From a virus: 48,476 nucleotides of DNA. Where the stretch lies: the IMG/VR virus record IMGVR_UViG_3300042880_000098, positions 1 to 48,476 of that record; one strand, written 5' to 3'. This document shows positions 9,295 through 18,043 of this stretch, piece by piece (position 1 is the first letter of the stretch; the number at the start of each line of letters is the position of its first letter). A program made the translations under genes and the position numbers. The notes beneath the pieces are model-generated. The model did no database searches. It was given only the letters and a program-made list of their open reading frames with translations, and had not been told where the DNA came from.

Positions 9295-9571
9295 CTTGAT
9301 GTCCCTGCTGTTCTTCATCGTTGGTTTGGTAGCTGTGGTCGATCTGGTTTTTGTTCAGGTTCAGCAGCAGAAGAACGAGTCCAACGCGAAAGAGAAGTTG
9401 GATTGCGTGGTAGAGGTTGTCGAAGGGGCCCAGTCAACCACCGGGTTTAACGCGGTGAGGGATGCGGCTCTTTTGAATTACCTACAAACAGGAAATCCCC
9501 AAGAGCTTCGGAGTGTGTTGGCGGCACCGCCGCCTCCTCTGTCCGATTGCGAAATAGCTTGGGATAAATGA
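9275..9571 (+). CDS. Third lysis-cassette membrane protein
   Basis: A 98-residue protein with one N-terminal membrane segment (DLMSLLFFIVGLVAVVDLVFVQV) and a soluble, probably external, C-terminal domain with a Cys pair about 65 residues apart. The start at 9275 has an excellent site (GGAAGGAGG). The first 20 bases lie inside the previous gene. The single-anchor topology recalls spanin-like or lysis-accessory proteins of actinophages; its function is not established. Confidence 0.7.
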   Translation: MQKKKNDLMSLLFFIVGLVAVVDLVFVQVQQQKNESNAKEKLDCVVEVVEGAQSTTGFNAVRDAALLNYLQTGNPQELRSVLAAPPPPLSDCEIAWDK

Positions 9572-9587
9572 GTGGAAGGAGTCGGGA

Positions 9588-11330
9588 GTGACTGAAGTGG
9601 AGTTACTCCCGGCCCCTCCTCATATCGTCGGACCTACCTGGCGCACCAGGACGGACGGCACATGGTTCCTGCCTGAGAAAACACTTGGGTGGGGTGTTCT
9701 GACGTGGATGGCCGACTACGTAAACACACCCGGCGGTCATGATGACCCGGACAGGTTGCGGCTTCTGATCGAGATGTCTGAGGCCGGCATCGTTGTAAGC
9801 GAGAACATGTTCTTGCCGACTGACGAGCAGGTGCGCCTGATGCTGTGGTGGTACGCGGTGGACGACCACGGACAGTACGTGTACCGCGAGGGTGTCATCC
9901 GCAGGCTTAAAGGCTGGGGTAAGGATCCGTTCGCGGCTGCGCTTTGTTTGGCTGAGCTTTGCGGCCCTGTATCTTTCAGTCATTTCGATGCCAACGGGGA
10001 TCCGGTTGGTAAGCCTCGTAACGCGGCGTGGATCACGGTGGCCGCTGTTTCGCAGGATCAGACGAAGAACACGTTCTCTCTGTTCCCGGTGATGATCTCG
10101 AAGCGCTTAAAGGCCGACTACGGGCTGGAAGTTAACCGGTTCATTATCTATTCGGCGGTTGGTGGCCGCATCGAGGCGGCAACGTCTTCCCCGGCCTCTA
10201 TGGAGGGTAACCGTCCGACGTTCGTCATTCAGAACGAAACTCAGTGGTGGGGCTCCGGCCCGGACGGCAAGAACAACGAGGGCCATTCGATGGCGTCGGT
10301 CATCGAGGGCAACATGACGAAAGTCGATGGGGCCCGCACCCTGTCTATCTGTAACGCCCACGTGCCTGGCACGGAGACGGTGGCAGAGAAGGCTTACATC
10401 GAGTGGCAGGACGTTCAGTCCGGCAAGTCTGTTGACACCGGCTGCATGTACGACGCTTTGGAAGCGCCGGCCGACACCCCTATCTCTGAGATCCCCTCCG
10501 AGAGGGAAGACCCTGCGGGGTTCGTTGCGGGTATCGCGAAACTGCGCCGGGGCTTGATGATCGCCAGGGGCGACTCGAAGTGGCTCCCTGTGGAAGACAT
10601 CATCAAGTCGATCCTGTCGACTAAGAATCTGATCACAGAGTCCCGACGCAAGTTCCTGAATCAGGTCAACGCGTCTGAGGATTCGTGGATCTCTCCGCAG
10701 GAGTGGGATCGGCTCGCGAACGTGGGTAAAGAGTTTGCGCTGCAACCTAAGCAGCGGATCACGCTTGGTTTCGACGGGTCTAAGTCCAACGACTGGACGG
10801 CGCTTGTCGCGTGCAGAGTTGACGACGGGATGTTGTTCCTGATCAAGGTTTGGGATCCGAACAAGTACGGCGGCGAGGTTCCTCGCGAGGATGTGGATGC
10901 GACGGTCCGTTCGGCTTTCGAACGGTACGAGGTTGTCGCTTTCCGCGCTGACGTGAAGGAGTTCGAGGCTTACGTGGATCAGTGGTCTAGGGATTTCAAG
11001 AAGAAGTTGAAAGTCAACGCTTCACCTAACAACCCGGTCGCGTTCGATATGAGAGGTCAGCAGAAGAGGTTCGCTTTCGACTGCGAGCGACTCGAGGACG
11101 CTGTGATCGAGCGTGAGGTTTCGCACGACGGTAACCCGGTGTTGAGGCAGCACGTGTTGAACGCTAAGCGCCACCCTACGAACTATGACGCTATCGCCAT
11201 TAGGAAGGCGACGAAGGATTCCAGCAAAAAGATCGACTCCGCTGTTTGTGCGGTGTTGGCTTACGGCGCACGACAGGACTACTTAATGTCAAAGAAGATC
11301 AGATCTGGGAGGGTGGTGGCTGTTAGATGA
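9588..11330 (+). CDS. terL: Terminase large subunit
   Basis: A 580-residue DNA-packaging motor. The ATPase half has a degenerate Walker A region (RRLKGWGKDPFAAALC) and a Walker B-like FVIQNETQWW. The nuclease half begins ITLGFDGSKSNDWTALV, with the first RNase H-type acidic residue in FDGS. It starts at GTG 9588 after AAGGAG, and its stop overlaps the portal ATG. It cuts concatemers and pumps DNA through the portal into the prohead. Confidence 0.92.
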   Translation: MTEVELLPAPPHIVGPTWRTRTDGTWFLPEKTLGWGVLTWMADYVNTPGGHDDPDRLRLLIEMSEAGIVVSENMFLPTDEQVRLMLWWYAVDDHGQYVYREGVIRRLKGWGKDPFAAALCLAELCGPVSFSHFDANGDPVGKPRNAAWITVAAVSQDQTKNTFSLFPVMISKRLKADYGLEVNRFIIYSAVGGRIEAATSSPASMEGNRPTFVIQNETQWWGSGPDGKNNEGHSMASVIEGNMTKVDGARTLSICNAHVPGTETVAEKAYIEWQDVQSGKSVDTGCMYDALEAPADTPISEIPSEREDPAGFVAGIAKLRRGLMIARGDSKWLPVEDIIKSILSTKNLITESRRKFLNQVNASEDSWISPQEWDRLANVGKEFALQPKQRITLGFDGSKSNDWTALVACRVDDGMLFLIKVWDPNKYGGEVPREDVDATVRSAFERYEVVAFRADVKEFEAYVDQWSRDFKKKLKVNASPNNPVAFDMRGQQKRFAFDCERLEDAVIEREVSHDGNPVLRQHVLNAKRHPTNYDAIAIRKATKDSSKKIDSAVCAVLAYGARQDYLMSKKIRSGRVVAVR

Positions 11331-12799
11331 CGGCACCTATGCCGGGTCAGGAAGAGATCTCGAACCCGGATGAGGTTCGGGAGGAGATGATTTCGGCGTT
11401 CGAGGATGCTTCTCGAGGGTTGGCTTTGAACACTTCGTATTACGAGGCTCAGCGCCGCCCTGAGGCTATCGGTGTCACTGTTCCTGTTCAGATGCAGTCT
11501 TTGTTGGCTCACGTCGGTTACCCGAGGTTGTATGTCGATTCCATTGCCGAACGTCAGGCTGTTGAGGGTTTCCGTCTTGGGGACGCTGATGAGGCTGATG
11601 AGGAGATGTGGAATTGGTGGCAGGCGAATAACCTTGATATCGAAGCTCCGTTGGGCTACACGGACGCTTACGTTCACGGCAAGTCGTACATCACGGTGTC
11701 GCAGCCTGACCCGCAGATTGATCTGGGTTGGGATCCGACTGTTCCGATAATCAGGGTTGAGCCTCCTACGCGTATGCACGCGGAGATCGATCCTCGTATA
11801 GGCCGTGTTTCGAAAGCTATCCGGGTTGCGTATGACGCGGCCGGCAACGAGATCCAGGCCGCGACTCTGTACACGATGAACGACACCTACGGGTGGTATC
11901 GGGCTGACGGTGAGTGGATGCCGTGGTTCCAGTACTCGCACGGCATGCAGGCTGTTCCTGTTGTGCCGCTGCCGAATCGGACTTTGTTGTCCGATCTGTA
12001 CGGAACTTCGGAGATCACCCCTGAGCTTCGGTCTATGACTGATGCTGCGGCCCGCATCTTGATGTTGATGCAGGCCACTGCTGAGCTGATGGGTGTGCCT
12101 CAACGGTTGATCTTCGGCATTAAGCCTGAGGAGATCGGTGTTGATCCGGATACCGGGCAGACGTTCTTCGATGCTTATCTCGCCAGGATCCTCGCGTTCG
12201 AGGATGCGGACGGGAAGATTCAGCAGTTCTCTGCTGCGGAGTTGGCGAACTTCACTAACGCTTTGGATCAGATCGCGAAACAGGTTGCGGCGTACACAGG
12301 TTTGCCTCCGCAGTATCTTTCTACGGCTTCGGATAACCCGGCTTCTGCTGAGGCTATCCGGGCTGCTGAGTCCAGGCTGATCAAGAAAGTTGAGCGTAAG
12401 AACTTGATCTTCGGTGGCGCTTGGGAAGAGGCTATGCGTCTTGCGTGGCGGATGATGAAGGGCGGCGATGTGCCGCCGGACATGATGCGTATGGAGACGA
12501 TCTGGCGTGACCCGTCCACTCCGACGTATGCGGCTAAGGCTGACGCTGCCACGAAGCTGTACGGCAACGGCGCTGGTGTGATCCCGCGTGAGCGTGCCCG
12601 TATCGACATGGGGTACAGCATCAAGGAGCGCGAGGAGATGCGCCGCTGGGACGAGGAAGAGGCCGCGTTGGGCTTGGGCTTGATGGGCACGATGTACTCG
12701 ATGGACGGTGAGACTCAGGCTAAGCCGGGGTTGGAAGCTAAGCCTGTCCAGGCGCAGATCGGTCAGAAGGGCAAAGCCCCTGAGGAGGTTCAGCCTTGA
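11327..12799 (+). CDS. Portal protein
   Basis: A 490-residue SPP1/HK97-class portal, forming the ring through which DNA enters and to which the tail joins. Typical elements are YVDSIAERQAVEGFRL, the acidic stem region and the PPQYLSTASDNPASAEAIRAAE helix common to actinophage portals. The ATG overlaps the terminase stop. The C-terminal 30 residues are Lys/Gln/Pro-rich and probably flexible. Confidence 0.92.
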   Translation: MTAPMPGQEEISNPDEVREEMISAFEDASRGLALNTSYYEAQRRPEAIGVTVPVQMQSLLAHVGYPRLYVDSIAERQAVEGFRLGDADEADEEMWNWWQANNLDIEAPLGYTDAYVHGKSYITVSQPDPQIDLGWDPTVPIIRVEPPTRMHAEIDPRIGRVSKAIRVAYDAAGNEIQAATLYTMNDTYGWYRADGEWMPWFQYSHGMQAVPVVPLPNRTLLSDLYGTSEITPELRSMTDAAARILMLMQATAELMGVPQRLIFGIKPEEIGVDPDTGQTFFDAYLARILAFEDADGKIQQFSAAELANFTNALDQIAKQVAAYTGLPPQYLSTASDNPASAEAIRAAESRLIKKVERKNLIFGGAWEEAMRLAWRMMKGGDVPPDMMRMETIWRDPSTPTYAAKADAATKLYGNGAGVIPRERARIDMGYSIKEREEMRRWDEEEAALGLGLMGTMYSMDGETQAKPGLEAKPVQAQIGQKGKAPEEVQP

Positions 12800-12984
12800 C
12801 GGAACCCATGAAGACGATGGAAATAACCATCACACGGATCATCAACCCGGACGGCCAGTTCGGGTTCACCGTGAACACACCTGAGCGTTTCTCTTTCATC
12901 GAGACGTTGGGTTTGTTGTCTGCGGCGCAGTGGCAACTGTACGAGCAGATGACAAGGCTGTACGGGTCAGGTAGTGAGTCCTGA
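12796..12984 (+). CDS. Small conserved head-region protein
   Basis: A 62-residue protein of unknown function between portal and MuF-like genes. The TTG at 12796 overlaps the portal stop and has GAGGAGG at 12782-12788; an ATG at 12808 is a possible later start. It is predicted to be beta strand followed by helix. It overlaps the next gene by 11 bases, which supports real, coupled translation. Confidence 0.65.
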   Translation: MTEPMKTMEITITRIINPDGQFGFTVNTPERFSFIETLGLLSAAQWQLYEQMTRLYGSGSES

Positions 12985-13867
12985 GGAGTACGCGGCGGCG
13001 CAGTTCGCTATAACGTCTGCGCTGGCCGCTTACATCAGACGTGTTTCGACGTTCTTCATCAGTCCTTCGTTGACGGTGAGGGATTGGTTGGGCTTCTTGA
13101 AGTTGATCTTCCCTGAGGTTCAACTGCGTTACACGCAGTCCGCTGAGTTGGGTCGCAGGTTTTACGACGATCAGCGGAAGAAGCACCACCCGGAGTTGCT
13201 CCCCAACGAGAGGTTGCTGTCGGAGCTTAAGTTCGAGTGGTTCGTTCAGAACATGGAGCCGGCAAGGAAGTCGATGTCGCAGGCCGAGTCGCCTACATCT
13301 GCTATCTCCAAAGTTGCTTTGTCTGCTATCCGTGAGGTCGAGATGGCTGGCCGTCGCCAAATTATTGGTGCGGTTAAGAATGATCCGGCAGATGTCCTAC
13401 AGGGCTGGGCCAGGGTTGCTACCGGGCGCGAAACATGCGCTTGGTGCCTGATGTTGATCTCGCGTGGTGTCGAGTTGAACCACAAAGGCAATTTCGCTTA
13501 CGGGGAGGCCGCTTCGGCGGGCATCAACCTCGATGACGAGACGGCGCTTGACTTGTTCAACGACGCGGGCGGTGATCCTGCTTTGTTCCTGAAGAACCTT
13601 CGGGAGGACAGCAAGGAGAACGTCGAGGAGTGGCACACGGGTTGCGACTGCATAGCGGTGCCTGTGTTCGACTTGCAAAATTGGGTTGGCCGGGATCAGG
13701 CGCGTAGGGCGCTGGATCTTTGGATCGACGCCGGCAATGAGGCTTCCGAGCTTATTGAGTCTGGGAAGTCTCGCACTAAAAATGTGAGCACGGAGACGCT
13801 TAACGCTCTCCGCCGCCGCCTCGATAGAGGCGAAATATCAATGTCCAACTACGCGTTCGCTGCGTAG
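12974..13867 (+). CDS. MuF-like minor capsid protein / putative capsid maturation protease
   Basis: A 297-residue protein in the slot after the portal, where L5-type phages carry a MuF-domain minor capsid protein often annotated as the maturation protease. The helical N-terminus contains AAQFAITSALAAYIRRV. The MuF core has the cysteine-bearing ATGRETCAWCLMLISRG and EEWHTGCDCIAVPVFD segments, which look like a metal- or disulfide-linked site. GTG start at 12974. Protease activity is inferred from position and family, not from a visible catalytic triad. Confidence 0.8.
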   Translation: MSPEEYAAAQFAITSALAAYIRRVSTFFISPSLTVRDWLGFLKLIFPEVQLRYTQSAELGRRFYDDQRKKHHPELLPNERLLSELKFEWFVQNMEPARKSMSQAESPTSAISKVALSAIREVEMAGRRQIIGAVKNDPADVLQGWARVATGRETCAWCLMLISRGVELNHKGNFAYGEAASAGINLDDETALDLFNDAGGDPALFLKNLREDSKENVEEWHTGCDCIAVPVFDLQNWVGRDQARRALDLWIDAGNEASELIESGKSRTKNVSTETLNALRRRLDRGEISMSNYAFAA

Positions 13868-13912
13868 TCCCGAACCCCTGGTGGGTTCACTATTGCCCAG
13901 GAGGCGAAATCA

Positions 13913-14428
13913 ATGTCCGACAACACCGTTAACGAGAGCACCCCACAGGTGGAGGCCCAGGCGGCTCCCGAGAAGCCTTTGGAATCGCAGCCGAAGATGT
14001 TCGATGAGGCGTACGTCAAGTCGCTTCGTGATGAGGCTGCGGCAGCTCGTGTGGCGAAGAAGGACGCAGTTGATGCGGCTGTCAAAGCCGCCAGCGATGC
14101 CCATCAGGCGGAGCTGGCTTCGAAAGACACCGCGTACACCGAACTGCAGGGAGAGTTGTCCGCTGCGAAGATTGAGCTCGAGAAGTTGTATGTGACTATC
14201 GACGCCAACGTTCCCAGCGACAAAGTTCGTGCGTTCGCCGGAATCTTGCAAGGCTCCGACACCGAATCCATTACGGCTTCGGCTAAGTCGGCGTACGAGC
14301 TTGCCGGCGGGTTCGCCACGAAGAGCCCTGCGTTCGATCCCACCCAAGGGTTCGGGGGACGCGATCCGCTTCCCCTTAACGGTGACCCGATCCTTCAGGC
14401 GATCAAGAACGCCGTAGGACTCAAGTAA
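13913..14428 (+). CDS. Capsid scaffolding protein
   Basis: A 171-residue, highly charged, mostly helical protein (Ala/Glu/Lys-rich coil at residues 40-90) just before the major capsid gene, the standard place for a scaffold. The ATG follows AGGAGG with good spacing. The C-terminal basic segment probably binds capsid subunits during prohead assembly. A 6-bp hairpin (13872-13888) lies in the 45-base gap before it. Confidence 0.85.
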   Translation: MSDNTVNESTPQVEAQAAPEKPLESQPKMFDEAYVKSLRDEAAAARVAKKDAVDAAVKAASDAHQAELASKDTAYTELQGELSAAKIELEKLYVTIDANVPSDKVRAFAGILQGSDTESITASAKSAYELAGGFATKSPAFDPTQGFGGRDPLPLNGDPILQAIKNAVGLK

Positions 14429-14444
14429 CTCATAAGGAGTAAAA

Positions 14445-15452
14445 ATGGCTGCAGGAACCGATTTTCCTGTAAATCACGCTCAGATCGCCCAGACGGGCGA
14501 CACCATGTTCCAGGGCTACCTGGAGCCGGAGCAGGCGGCTGACTACTTCGCTGAGGCGGAGAAGACATCCATCGTTCAGCGGTTCGCCCGGAAGGTTCCT
14601 ATGGGAACCACCGGTCAGAAGATCCCGCACTGGGTTGGCGACGTGTCCGCTCAGTGGATCGGTGAAGGCGACATGAAGCCGATCACCAAGGGCGACATGA
14701 CTTCGCAGACGATTGCCCCGCACAAGATCGCGACGATCTTCGTGGCATCTGCGGAAACCGTCCGTGCGAACCCGGCGAACTACCTGGGCACCATGCGTAC
14801 CAAGGTCGCTACCGCTTTCGCGATGGCGTTCGACAACGCTGCGCTGTGGGGCACTGACAGCCCGTTCCCGACGTTCATCAACCAGACCACCAAAGAGGTT
14901 GAGTTCGTTGATCCTTACGACGCTTTGGGCGTCGAGGGTCTGGGCTTGCTCGTCAACGACGGCAAGAAGTGGACTGCGACTCTGCTGGACGATTCGGCTG
15001 AGCCGATCCTGAACGGTTCGAAGGATCTGAGCGGCCGTCCGCTGTTCCTCGAGTCTACCTACACCGAGCAGGTGGGTGCGATCCGTGAGGGCCGCATCCT
15101 GGGCCGTCCGACTATCCTGTCGGATCACGTCAAGGCCGGCGAGGTCGTGGGCTTCCAGGGCGACTTCAGCCAGATCATCTGGGGTCAAATCGGTGGTCTT
15201 GCATTCGACGTTACCGATCAGGCGACTCTGAACCTGGGCACTACTGCCGCCCCGAATTTTGTGTCGCTCTGGCAGCACAACCTCGTGGCAGTCCGAGTCG
15301 AGGCCGAGTACGCGATGCACGTGAACGACCCTGAGTCGTTCGTCCGTCTCGTTGGTGAAGTCGCTGCCCCGAAGGCACCGGCCGTTCCGCCGAAGACCCA
15401 AGCGGAGCCGACCGTTGTGAAGGCACCGGCCCCTAAGGCTGCTGCTAAGTAA
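14445..15452 (+). CDS. Major capsid protein (HK97 fold)
   Basis: A 335-residue HK97-type capsid subunit. Typical segments are the N-arm followed by KTSIVQRFARKVPMGTTGQK, the GEGDMKPITKGDMTSQTI strand and the P-domain AMAFDNAALWGT. The last 30 residues (Pro/Ala/Lys-rich) are extra to the fold. An ideal AAGGAG precedes the ATG, as expected for the most abundant virion protein. A stable hairpin follows the stop. Confidence 0.93.
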   Translation: MAAGTDFPVNHAQIAQTGDTMFQGYLEPEQAADYFAEAEKTSIVQRFARKVPMGTTGQKIPHWVGDVSAQWIGEGDMKPITKGDMTSQTIAPHKIATIFVASAETVRANPANYLGTMRTKVATAFAMAFDNAALWGTDSPFPTFINQTTKEVEFVDPYDALGVEGLGLLVNDGKKWTATLLDDSAEPILNGSKDLSGRPLFLESTYTEQVGAIREGRILGRPTILSDHVKAGEVVGFQGDFSQIIWGQIGGLAFDVTDQATLNLGTTAAPNFVSLWQHNLVAVRVEAEYAMHVNDPESFVRLVGEVAAPKAPAVPPKTQAEPTVVKAPAPKAAAK

Positions 15453-15459
15453 GGCTGAG

Positions 15460-15487
15460 GGCGGGGAGCCGATTGTGGCTCCCCGCC
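15460..15487 (+). terminator. Hairpin after major capsid gene
   Basis: GGCGGGGAGCC (15460-15470) pairs perfectly with GGCTCCCCGCC (15477-15487) across a 6-nt loop. There is no U-tract, so partial termination or 3'-end protection of capsid mRNA is more likely than full termination. Confidence 0.75.
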
Positions 15488-15511
15488 AACACCTTAGGGA
15501 AAGGACAAGTT

Positions 15512-15889
15512 ATGGCTTACGCGACTTCTGAAGACGTTATCGTCCTGTGGGCTAAGGTTCCTGAGCCTGAGGTTATCGAGCTGATCGAGCGGCGTCTTGA
15601 TCAGGTTGAGCGGATGATCCGCCGCCGCATCCCCGATTTGGATGCGAGGGTTGCGGCTTCGGAAACGTTCAAGGCTGATCTGATCGACGTTGAGGCCGAC
15701 AGTGTTTTGAGGTTGGTGCGTAACCCTGAGGGTTACATCTCTGAGACTGACGGCGCTTACACCTACCAGTTGAACGAGGATCTGTATTCCGGCAAGTTGC
15801 AGGTGCTGGATGAGGAGTGGCAGATGTTGGGTGTTTACAGGCTTTCTCGCATGTCCACTATCACTCCGCTGTTTGTGATGCCGACATGA
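15512..15889 (+). CDS. Head-to-tail adaptor
   Basis: A 125-residue helical protein (gp6/gp15-like connector) in the first position after the capsid gene. It is expected to bind the portal ring from below. The ATG at 15512 follows GGGAAAGGAC; an upstream in-frame ATG at 15473 lies within the capsid hairpin and is rejected. The sequence has the alternating charged helices LIERRLDQVERMIRRRI. Its stop overlaps the next start. Confidence 0.8.
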   Translation: MAYATSEDVIVLWAKVPEPEVIELIERRLDQVERMIRRRIPDLDARVAASETFKADLIDVEADSVLRLVRNPEGYISETDGAYTYQLNEDLYSGKLQVLDEEWQMLGVYRLSRMSTITPLFVMPT

Positions 15890-16083
15890 GCTACGACCCT
15901 AGTGACGCCCAGCCGCCTGGCCCGTATCCGGAGGAGTATCCGGCTGCGAGGCCGGAAGATGTCGCCCCTTACCGGTGCGATCACGAGGTTCCTTTCTGCC
16001 GTTGCGCCCACGATTGGCGCATCCACTGGGGGAACTTGCCGAAGAGAACTCAGGCGAAAGCCACCTACGTTACGGGGGTTTGA
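15886..16083 (+). CDS. Small Cys/His-rich protein in the connector region
   Basis: A 65-residue protein. ATG overlaps the adaptor stop (ATGA) and its own stop overlaps the next gene (TGATG). It has a CDHEVPFCRCAHDWRIHWG segment in which Cys and His residues could bind one zinc ion. Function unknown; its place is conserved in this phage type. Confidence 0.7.
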   Translation: MSYDPSDAQPPGPYPEEYPAARPEDVAPYRCDHEVPFCRCAHDWRIHWGNLPKRTQAKATYVTGV

Positions 16084-16451
16084 TGAGTCTGCTGGATACG
16101 GGTGCCCGATACCAGGATGTTTTGGTGTACCCGGAAGAGATGATCGTTGATTCGGACGGCAACAAGTTCACCCGCCCGTCGAAGGTTCCGATTAAGGCTA
16201 TCGCCCGACTTCAGGTAGCGAACCAGTCGGGCACGTCTGCGCGGCGTGCGGAGCAGGACAACGAGGGCTTCGAGACGGAGAAGGTGTATCGGATGCGGTT
16301 CCCGCGTTCGTTCACCAGTGATCACGGGATCTTGGGCGCTCAGTCTCAGATCGTGTGGCGTGGTCAGCGTTGGGCTTTGTTCGGTGATGCGACGGTGTAT
16401 GAGTCTTCGCCTGCTTTGGCTCGTGTGGATTACACGATCAAGAGGTTCTGA
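16083..16451 (+). CDS. Head-to-tail stopper
   Basis: A 122-residue beta-rich protein with features of the gp16-like stopper that seals the filled head and docks the tail. The ATG at 16083 is set by the TGATG overlap. The central SLRSKIV-type strands and the FVWRGQRWALFGDA-like segment (here IVWRGQRWALFGDA) support a small beta barrel. Confidence 0.75.
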   Translation: MSLLDTGARYQDVLVYPEEMIVDSDGNKFTRPSKVPIKAIARLQVANQSGTSARRAEQDNEGFETEKVYRMRFPRSFTSDHGILGAQSQIVWRGQRWALFGDATVYESSPALARVDYTIKRF

Positions 16452-16789
16452 TGGCGACTGTCTACGCTATCGCTAACAAGGCGGCTGCCCGTCACCGTGA
16501 GACTATCGCGGCTGTGCGCCGCGAGAACCGGATGGTCGAGGGCAGGGCACGTTCTAATCTGAGGCAGGCCAACGACACTTCGCGTATCACGCTGAAGGAT
16601 TACTTCCCAGCTTTCATTGAGACTGCTGAGGAGTTGCCTGACTGTTTCACGATCATGGCTGCGCCTAACGCTATGGCGCTCGAGTTCGGCCACGCACCTT
16701 CAGGTTTCTTCGCGGGCACTAACACTAAGCCGCCTGACCCTGAGTACATCTTGATCCGGGCCGCTTACGGCGGTCACACGATCTACTAG
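16451..16789 (+). CDS. DUF5403-type tail completion protein
   Basis: A 112-residue protein with an N-terminal helix and a C-terminal block (NAMALEFGHAPSGFFAGT) that I recognise from the small DUF5403 family found between stopper and tail terminator in L5-like phages. It is probably the HK97 gp10-like completion protein. ATG overlaps the stopper stop. Confidence 0.7.
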   Translation: MATVYAIANKAAARHRETIAAVRRENRMVEGRARSNLRQANDTSRITLKDYFPAFIETAEELPDCFTIMAAPNAMALEFGHAPSGFFAGTNTKPPDPEYILIRAAYGGHTIY

Positions 16790-16797
16790 GAGGTTGC

Positions 16798-17241
16798 ATG
16801 GCTCTCGTGCCACGCGCACAAGAGGTCGTTGTGCCACTTCTACGTATGGATGATCGCCTTAAGTGCGTGAAGATCACTACGTGGATTCCAGATATTGATT
16901 TTCGGGAGTTCCCGATCATCAACGTGCGTCGGATCGGTGGGATCAGGAATCCTGAAGGGCCGACTTTGCATTCTCTCCCTGTGATTGAGATGACAGCTTT
17001 CTCGAACAGGAGTCTTATCGAATGCGAGGAGCTGTATGAGACAGCTCTAGAGGTTTTGTATGACGCTGTGAAGTACCAGACCTTAACTGAGGCAGGGCAT
17101 TTGCAGTCGATTTACGAGACTATGGGTGCTACCCAGTTCAGCTCCCTGTTCCAAGATTCCTGGCGGGTCCAGGGTCTGATCCGGCTCTGTGTTCGCAGGC
17201 CACGAGAATTACTGAATCAACCGAAAGGTGTAGCCAACTAA
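16798..17241 (+). CDS. Tail terminator
   Basis: A 147-residue protein in the slot before the tail-tube gene. It has the mixed alpha/beta pattern and central RSLIECEELYETALEVLYDA helix typical of tail terminators, which cap the finished tail tube and set its junction to the head. AGGAGG precedes the ATG. Confidence 0.75.
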   Translation: MALVPRAQEVVVPLLRMDDRLKCVKITTWIPDIDFREFPIINVRRIGGIRNPEGPTLHSLPVIEMTAFSNRSLIECEELYETALEVLYDAVKYQTLTEAGHLQSIYETMGATQFSSLFQDSWRVQGLIRLCVRRPRELLNQPKGVAN

Positions 17242-17930
17242 TGGCACAAAATGATGATGCGGTCTTAACCGCTGCAGTCGGGTACGTGTACGTCGGAGAT
17301 GTTGGCGCTGAGCCGCCTTCCCCGGCTGATCTCACTGCCCTTGAGCTGTCTGATCCGTCTAAGTGGACGGTTTCTGGGTGGAGCAGTGTGGGCCACACGA
17401 GCCGGGGAACGCTTCCGGAGTTCGGCTTCGAGGGCGGCGAGTCCGAGATGAAGGGTTCGTGGCAGAAGAAGAAGCTTCGCGAGGTGCAGGCGGAAGATCC
17501 GGTCGATTACCTGACCGTGGTTCTGCACCAGTTCGATGTGGACTCTCTGTCGCTGTACTACGGCCCCAACGGCTCTTCTGAGCCGGGTGTGTTCGGTGTG
17601 AAGTCGGGTGTTTCGCCTTCTGAGAAGGCTGGCCTGGTGGTCATCGAGGATGGGGATGTCCGTCTTGGGTTCCACTTCCACAAGGCTTCGGTGAAGCGCG
17701 ACGACAGCATCGAGCTGCCGATTGACGACTTCGCTTCGCTGCCTGTTCGTTTCACGTTCCTCGACTACAACGACGAGGTTCTGTTCTCGTGGATCAGCGA
17801 GGATCTGTTCAACCCTTCGGTGCCGGCTCCTCTGGATGCGAAAGTAGATGAGGCTCCTTCGAAGCCTGTCGCTGCTGTCGCTGAGCCTGCTGTGGTTGCT
17901 TCCCCAGCGCCGAAGTCCACGAAGGCTTAG
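17241..17930 (+). CDS. Major tail (tube) protein
   Basis: A 229-residue tail-tube subunit. It has the expected beta-rich core (GYVYVGDVGAEPPSPADLTA near the N-terminus; FTFLDYNDEVLFSWISEDLF near the end) and a flexible Ala/Pro/Lys tail of about 35 residues. The ATG overlaps the terminator-protein stop by one base. It is followed by the strongest terminator in the left arm, fitting high-level expression. Confidence 0.88.
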   Translation: MAQNDDAVLTAAVGYVYVGDVGAEPPSPADLTALELSDPSKWTVSGWSSVGHTSRGTLPEFGFEGGESEMKGSWQKKKLREVQAEDPVDYLTVVLHQFDVDSLSLYYGPNGSSEPGVFGVKSGVSPSEKAGLVVIEDGDVRLGFHFHKASVKRDDSIELPIDDFASLPVRFTFLDYNDEVLFSWISEDLFNPSVPAPLDAKVDEAPSKPVAAVAEPAVVASPAPKSTKA

Positions 17931-17945
17931 TCCTTCGCAAGAACC

Positions 17946-17995
17946 GGGAGGGGCCCCTGCCTTGGCGGGCCTCAGGGGCTCCTCCCTATTTTTTC
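17946..17995 (+). terminator. Intrinsic terminator after major tail gene
   Basis: GGGAGGGGCCCCTG (17946-17959) pairs with CAGGGGCTCCTCCC (17972-17985), 14 positions with one mismatch, and is followed by TATTTTTTCT. It should stop part of the transcription so that tail-tube mRNA exceeds that of the tape measure and tail tip. Confidence 0.88.
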
Positions 17996-18043
17996 TAGGT
18001 CCGCCTAGGCCCGCCAATAAACTTTCAACGAAAGAGGTCCGCT

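Noticed and set aside
8663-9588. A lysin B gene expected in the lysis cassette
   Set aside because: No frame with a serine-esterase motif exists; all three frames encode small membrane proteins.
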